64,000 nucleotides of DNA. It comes from Agrobacterium fabrum str. C58. GTDB taxonomy: Bacteria; Pseudomonadota; Alphaproteobacteria; Rhizobiales; Rhizobiaceae. The position numbers were made by a program, and so were the translations under genes. The stretch lies in assembly GCF_000092025.1 (NCBI RefSeq), contig NC_003062.2:1114001-1178000 (forward strand), in the 5' to 3' direction. Positions 61,006-64,000 of this stretch are shown one piece after another. Every line of letters begins with the position of its first letter. The first letter of the stretch is position 1. The notes below the pieces were generated by a model that was not told the DNA's origin, searched no databases, and saw only the letters and a program-made list of their open reading frames with translations.

Positions 61006-61734
61006 GTGAGCAACCGAAAATCGACAGCACGACGCCGCACGGCGAAGAAATCGAGCGGCGGCAGCGTTTGGCCCTGGGTGCTGATGCTGGGCGTCGTTGC
61101 CGGCGGCATTCAGGCTTACGAATATCGTGACAGCCTTCTGCCGCAACGGCATGCTGCGAAGGCGACGTCGTCAGCCACAAATTCCCCGAAAGTCGCGACA
61201 ACCGCCAGGCGTGACACCGTCACCACTGAGAAAGTGGCATCCATTCGTCCCGCATCGCCGGTTCTGCCCGGCAACGGCCCGGTGCCGCCGCGTCCGATCG
61301 CCATGCCATCCATCGCACCGCCGAGCCAGGTTGCCGGCATCCTGCCGGAAACGCGTCCCTCGGTCGAAAAAATCTCGCTCGGCGAAAAAAGCGGTGCCTT
61401 TGCCTTCTGCGGCCGCTCTGGCCTCAATAATTGTGTGGCCGATGGCAATACTTTCTGGATGAAGGGCGTGAAGATGCAGCTCGCCGGCATCGATGTCCCG
61501 CAGATCGACCGGGCGCGCTGCATGGAAGAGCGCCAGCGTGGTTTCATTGCAAAGGTCAGGCTTCGCGACATGTTGAATGCCGGCACCTTCGATGTGGCGT
61601 CCTCCGGCGAAGCTGGGGGACAAGCCCTGGAACGCAAACGGCTTTCACGTTCGGGTGTTTCTTTTGCCGATCAGCTCGTGCGGGAGGGGCTCGCGCATCC
61701 GGCCTCGGTAAAAAATCAGTCCTGGTGTGGCTGA
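61006..61734 (+). CDS. Membrane-anchored SNase-like (thermonuclease-type) protein
   Basis: 242 residues from the GTG at 61006. A basic N-terminus (RKSTARRRTAKKS) precedes one helix (VWPWVLMLGVVAGGI). A Pro/Ser/Thr-rich linker reaches residue ~130. The C-terminal part (MKGVKMQLAGIDVPQID...ERQRGFIAKVRLRDML...LVREGLAHP) resembles a divergent staphylococcal-nuclease fold. Catalytic Arg/Glu positions are not obvious, so activity is doubtful. Confidence 0.6.
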   Translation: MSNRKSTARRRTAKKSSGGSVWPWVLMLGVVAGGIQAYEYRDSLLPQRHAAKATSSATNSPKVATTARRDTVTTEKVASIRPASPVLPGNGPVPPRPIAMPSIAPPSQVAGILPETRPSVEKISLGEKSGAFAFCGRSGLNNCVADGNTFWMKGVKMQLAGIDVPQIDRARCMEERQRGFIAKVRLRDMLNAGTFDVASSGEAGGQALERKRLSRSGVSFADQLVREGLAHPASVKNQSWCG

Positions 61735-61741
61735 GGCCCCG

Positions 61742-61770
61742 TTGACCGAAACCGCCCTGCCTGTGTAGAT
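61742..61770 (+). promoter_or_regulatory. Candidate sigma-70 promoter of tRNA-Leu
   Basis: TTGACC and GTAGAT are separated by 17 nt, about 90 nt before the tRNA. The -35 is good and the -10 moderate. Confidence 0.35.
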
Positions 61771-61859
61771 GAGGCTCCGTCGCGTTTGGGATCGGCCGTC
61801 TGGCCGGGCGCCCTGGGGATGACGGCTTTTGCAGTGCCTTGGTCGTAAGGCGCGGTAAT

Positions 61860-61898
61860 GCGGACGTGGCGAAATCGGTAGACGCAGCAGACTTAAAA
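61860..61898 (+). tRNA. tRNA-Leu(UAA), 5' half only
   Basis: Acceptor strand GCGGACG, D-arm GCG...CGC with AAATCGGTAGA loop, anticodon stem GCAGA and loop CTTAAAA (anticodon TAA at 61894-61896). The next bases (GATCACC) do not pair with GCAGA, and no T-arm (GGTTCGA-like) or matching CGTCCGC acceptor strand follows in the next 380 nt. The gene is therefore cut at the end of the anticodon loop, the position expected for phage integration at a tRNA. Confidence 0.85.
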
Positions 61899-61942
61899 GA
61901 TCACCTTTAGTCTAGTCATCCGTGGATAGTTTCAGAATAACG

Positions 61943-61975
61943 AGGCGTGGAACCTAGCAGTTCTGCGCCTTTTTT
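61943..61975 (+). terminator. Strong terminator between the tRNA half and the phage polymerase
   Basis: The 11-bp stem AGGCGTGGAAC / GTTCTGCGCCT (with G-U pairs) has a 6-nt loop CTAGCA and is followed by TTTTT. It would stop transcription coming from the tRNA-Leu promoter before it reaches the polymerase. Confidence 0.85.
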
Positions 61976-62098
61976 ACGACTTATATCTATCCACTACTGC
62001 ATAACATAGTGTTTTTGCATAGTTGGTTCCTCTGCCTGTGGCAGGACTTGTGGCGTAAATGCGGGAATTTGACGTCCTACTGAGCCAGCACCGCAGGC

Positions 62099-62117
62099 AA
62101 TTACCCCACACTTAAGG
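62099..62117 (+). promoter_or_regulatory. T7-type phage promoter 1
   Basis: AATTACCCCACACTTAAGG matches 12 of 19 positions of T7 TAATACGACTCACTATAGG, including the CAC core and +1/+2 GG. It is the most divergent of the three copies. The predicted start is G at 62116. Confidence 0.6.
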
Positions 62118-62171
62118 AAAAGACGGCAACGGCATCCCCTTCGTAACGAGAGGGATGATCAGCCGTGCGCC

Positions 62172-62190
62172 GATTACCCCTCACCATAGG
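62172..62190 (+). promoter_or_regulatory. T7-type phage promoter 2
   Basis: GATTACCCCTCACCATAGG matches 14 of 19 positions of the T7 promoter, with CTCAC-ATAGG intact. The predicted start is G at 62189, 94 nt before the polymerase start codon. Confidence 0.8.
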
Positions 62191-62197
62191 CATCTCA

Positions 62198-62216
62198 CAA
62201 AACCCCTCACCATAGG
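62198..62216 (+). promoter_or_regulatory. T7-type phage promoter 3
   Basis: CAAAACCCCTCACCATAGG shares 15 identical bases (ACCCCTCACCATAGG) with promoter 2, 26 nt further on, and matches T7 at 14 of 19 positions. The predicted start is G at 62215. Confidence 0.8.
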
Positions 62217-62282
62217 CCCAGTCCCCGGTTCACTTACTTAGGTGTTCCGAGGGCGGGCCTTTTCTTTTGGAAGGCTCTTCCC

Positions 62283-64000
62283 TTGATCGAACTCGACACC
62301 ACTAACGAACTTTTTCTCGCCGCCCATGGATGCCTCCCGACCGAGCATGAAGCTTGGGAAAAGCAGATCGCTCTTGAAGAAGAGATGCGTTCGGCAGGCA
62401 TCGCCCGCTTCGAGAAGGGCTTGGAAAAGAACCGGGAGAAGAACGCCGAGGCGTCCAATCTCTCCTCGCGCCGCATGATCATCCATGCACACGCTCAAGT
62501 GATCGCTGGTCTTGAGGCATTTCTAGCCGAGGCAAGCTCAGGCAAGGCAGGGAAGAAGCATACCGCCGTGGCGTATCTCAAAGATGCGGACCTCGACGTG
62601 GTTGCCCATCTCACGCTGCGGAACCTCTTCGATTACGTCTCCATGCGCATGAAGCTCACGCCGCTGTCCATCCGGCTCGCTGCGATGGTCGAGGATGAGC
62701 TGTTTTTCAATGCGTTCAAGGGTCACGACAAGGACGCCTATGAATACGCAAGGAAGAAGATCAGCGAGCAGACACACAACGCAGTCCACCAGAAGCGCGC
62801 CATGACCAAGCATGCCAAGCATAAGGGTGCCGAGTGGCAGGACTGGAGCCAAGACGTGAAAGCCAAGGTCGGCTTGAAGCTGATCGAGATCGCCGTGGAA
62901 CAGACCGGCCTCTTTGAGATCGTCCGTCAATCGGAAGGCGCTCACAACACCAACATTTACGTGGTCGCTACCAAGGAAACGTTGGATTGGCTGGCCACGG
63001 AGAACTCCCGCCTTGCACCGTTATCTCCGGTTTATCTTCCGACCCTAGTTCCACCGCGTCCGTGGACCTCTCCATTCCGAGGCGGCTACTGGTCGGGCAG
63101 GGTTCGCAACCTCAGGCTCATCAAGACCGGCAACCGTCAGTATCTGATGGACCTTGAGAGCGTGGATATGCCGAAGGTCTACCACTCGATCAACGCGATG
63201 CAGAACACGGCTTGGTCAATCAATCACCGCGTCTATGAGGTGATGGCTTCGCTTTGGGATAATCAATCCACCCTCGCATGCATACCCCAGGCTGATGATA
63301 TGCCGCTCCCGGAGAAACCCATGTGGCTCGCCCCGGAAATGAAAAGGGAAGACATGTCGCCGGAGCAGCTCGAAGAGTTCTCGCGTTGGAAGTCCGAGCG
63401 GACCACCATCTACGAGGCGAACGCCCGTGCCGTCTCCAAGCGTCTGGCTTTCTCCCGCATGCTGGGCGTTGCCACTCGGTTCAAGGATGAGGAGGAGTTC
63501 TACTTCCCGCATCAGATGGACTTCCGTGGTCGCGTCTACGCTGTCCCGCTCTTCCTTAATCCCCAGGGCGACGATGCGTCCCATGGTCTCCTCCAGTTCG
63601 CAAACTCGGTCCCGATCACGAACGAGGAGGGAGCTGACTGGCTGGCCATTCACGGCGCTGGTCTTTGGGGCGTGGACAAATGCTCGATGAATGAGCGTGT
63701 CGAGTGGGTCATGGCGAACCAGAGGGAAATCCTCGCGTCCGCTGAGAACCCCTACGACAACCGCTTCTGGTTGACCGCAGAGAAACCATGGCAGGCGCTT
63801 GCGTTCTGCTTCGAGTGGCAGGGCTACGTTGCCGAGGGCTTCGCCTTTCATTCGCACCTGCCGGTACAGATGGACGGCACATGCAACGGCCTCCAAAACT
63901 TCTCGGCCATGCTCCTAGACGAGATCGGCGGGGCAGCAGTCAACCTCGTCCCCAGCGACAAGCCCAACGATATCTATGCCACGGTCGCTTCGGTCCTCAT
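62283..64000 (+). CDS. T7-like single-subunit phage RNA polymerase, 3' end beyond window
   Basis: About 572 codons are visible, open at the right edge. The start is TTG at 62283 with GGAAGG 8 nt upstream; no other start lies between it and the promoters. The N-terminal domain aligns with T7 gp1 (WEKQIALEEEMRSAGIARFE against the T7 REQLALEHE region). Further matches are GGYWSG, VYHSINAMQNTAWSINHRVY, YFPHQMDFRGRVYAVPLF (Tyr at 407) and PVQMDGTCNGLQNFSAMLLD. In the last, Asp531 corresponds to catalytic Asp537 of T7. The second catalytic Asp and the promoter-specificity loop lie past the window. It should transcribe the phage genome from T7-type promoters, including its own three. Confidence 0.95.
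   Translation, partial: MIELDTTNELFLAAHGCLPTEHEAWEKQIALEEEMRSAGIARFEKGLEKNREKNAEASNLSSRRMIIHAHAQVIAGLEAFLAEASSGKAGKKHTAVAYLKDADLDVVAHLTLRNLFDYVSMRMKLTPLSIRLAAMVEDELFFNAFKGHDKDAYEYARKKISEQTHNAVHQKRAMTKHAKHKGAEWQDWSQDVKAKVGLKLIEIAVEQTGLFEIVRQSEGAHNTNIYVVATKETLDWLATENSRLAPLSPVYLPTLVPPRPWTSPFRGGYWSGRVRNLRLIKTGNRQYLMDLESVDMPKVYHSINAMQNTAWSINHRVYEVMASLWDNQSTLACIPQADDMPLPEKPMWLAPEMKREDMSPEQLEEFSRWKSERTTIYEANARAVSKRLAFSRMLGVATRFKDEEEFYFPHQMDFRGRVYAVPLFLNPQGDDASHGLLQFANSVPITNEEGADWLAIHGAGLWGVDKCSMNERVEWVMANQREILASAENPYDNRFWLTAEKPWQALAFCFEWQGYVAEGFAFHSHLPVQMDGTCNGLQNFSAMLLDEIGGAAVNLVPSDKPNDIYATVASVL

Larger units (their letters stand above)
61899..62282 (+). mobile_element. Left-end control region of the prophage
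   Basis: 384 nt with no gene of its own. In order: the junction with the tRNA half, a terminator (61943-61975), an AT-rich segment with two CATAGT copies 13 nt apart (62005, 62018), phage promoter 1, a hairpin (62129-62166: ACGG / CCGT and CATCCC / GGGATG), and phage promoters 2 and 3 just before the polymerase gene. Confidence 0.7.

Noticed and set aside
61860..62282. Group I intron in tRNA-Leu(UAA), as in cyanobacteria
   Set aside because: Those introns sit between U34 and A35; here the break comes after the full loop CTTAAAA. No 3' exon and no clear group I core motifs occur before the phage polymerase.
62538..63896. Minus-strand frames opposite the phage polymerase (62538-62945 and 63216-63896)
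   Set aside because: The plus strand encodes a clear T7-type polymerase through the whole interval; the minus frames are its mirror.
1..64000. CRISPR arrays, insertion sequences, rRNA genes and an integrase
   Set aside because: No spaced direct repeats, transposase or recombinase motifs or rRNA sequence were seen; the integrase expected for the prophage must be outside the window.

Overview
The window reads as the chromosome of an Agrobacterium-type Rhizobiaceae bacterium. This rests on about 60% GC, an AopB/RopB-family porin, an LdtR-LdtP pair, a Mg-type HemB, an HdaA-Ppk-Ppx cluster and rhizobial-style palindromic repeats. The species assignment is inferred from remembered gene content and was not searched.

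Layout. 1-1954: a broken-off lipoprotein gene and a CGNR regulator gene face an orphan LivH-like permease gene across a 36-bp palindrome that holds both -10 boxes. 2007-6253 (minus): moaE, moaD, pgsA, uvrC and an SDR gene. 6603-13729: aopB, a GST, RNase T2, a membrane protein, rlmJ, a molybdopterin oxidoreductase and a Nudix hydrolase. 13674-14821: a short Phd-like remnant and an omptin protease gene broken by one in-frame TAA. 14956-22692: purMN, then AI-2E transporter-hdaA-ppk-ppx. 22724-30544 (minus): acetyltransferase, two small proteins, a phytase-like protein, an adenylate cyclase, a frameshifted secreted protein, RNase D and an MFS protein. 30725-45754: aspS, a small FUSC protein, creD, a SulP transporter, parC, bpt, hemB, ldtR and ldtP. 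46109-51799: glyA-nrdR-ribD-ribE, a LysE exporter, ribH and nusB. ribD carries a 181-bp palindromic repeat translated in frame. 51821-61734: MFS, hppA, bamE, a CBP3-like protein, YceD, plsX, fabH, ihfA, a MerR regulator and an SNase-like protein.

The most unusual part is the right edge. A tRNA-Leu(UAA) gene stops at the end of its anticodon loop (61898). What follows is a strong terminator, three tandem T7-type phage promoters and the first ~572 codons of a T7-like single-subunit RNA polymerase that runs off the window. I read this as the left end of an integrated T7-like (autographivirus/podovirus) prophage whose polymerase gene is an autogene, insulated from host transcription by the terminator. 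The integrase and the other half of the tRNA must lie beyond the window.

Apart from that edge and a few broken genes, the window is ordinary core genome. I saw no CRISPR array, no insertion sequence, no rRNA and no complete tRNA.
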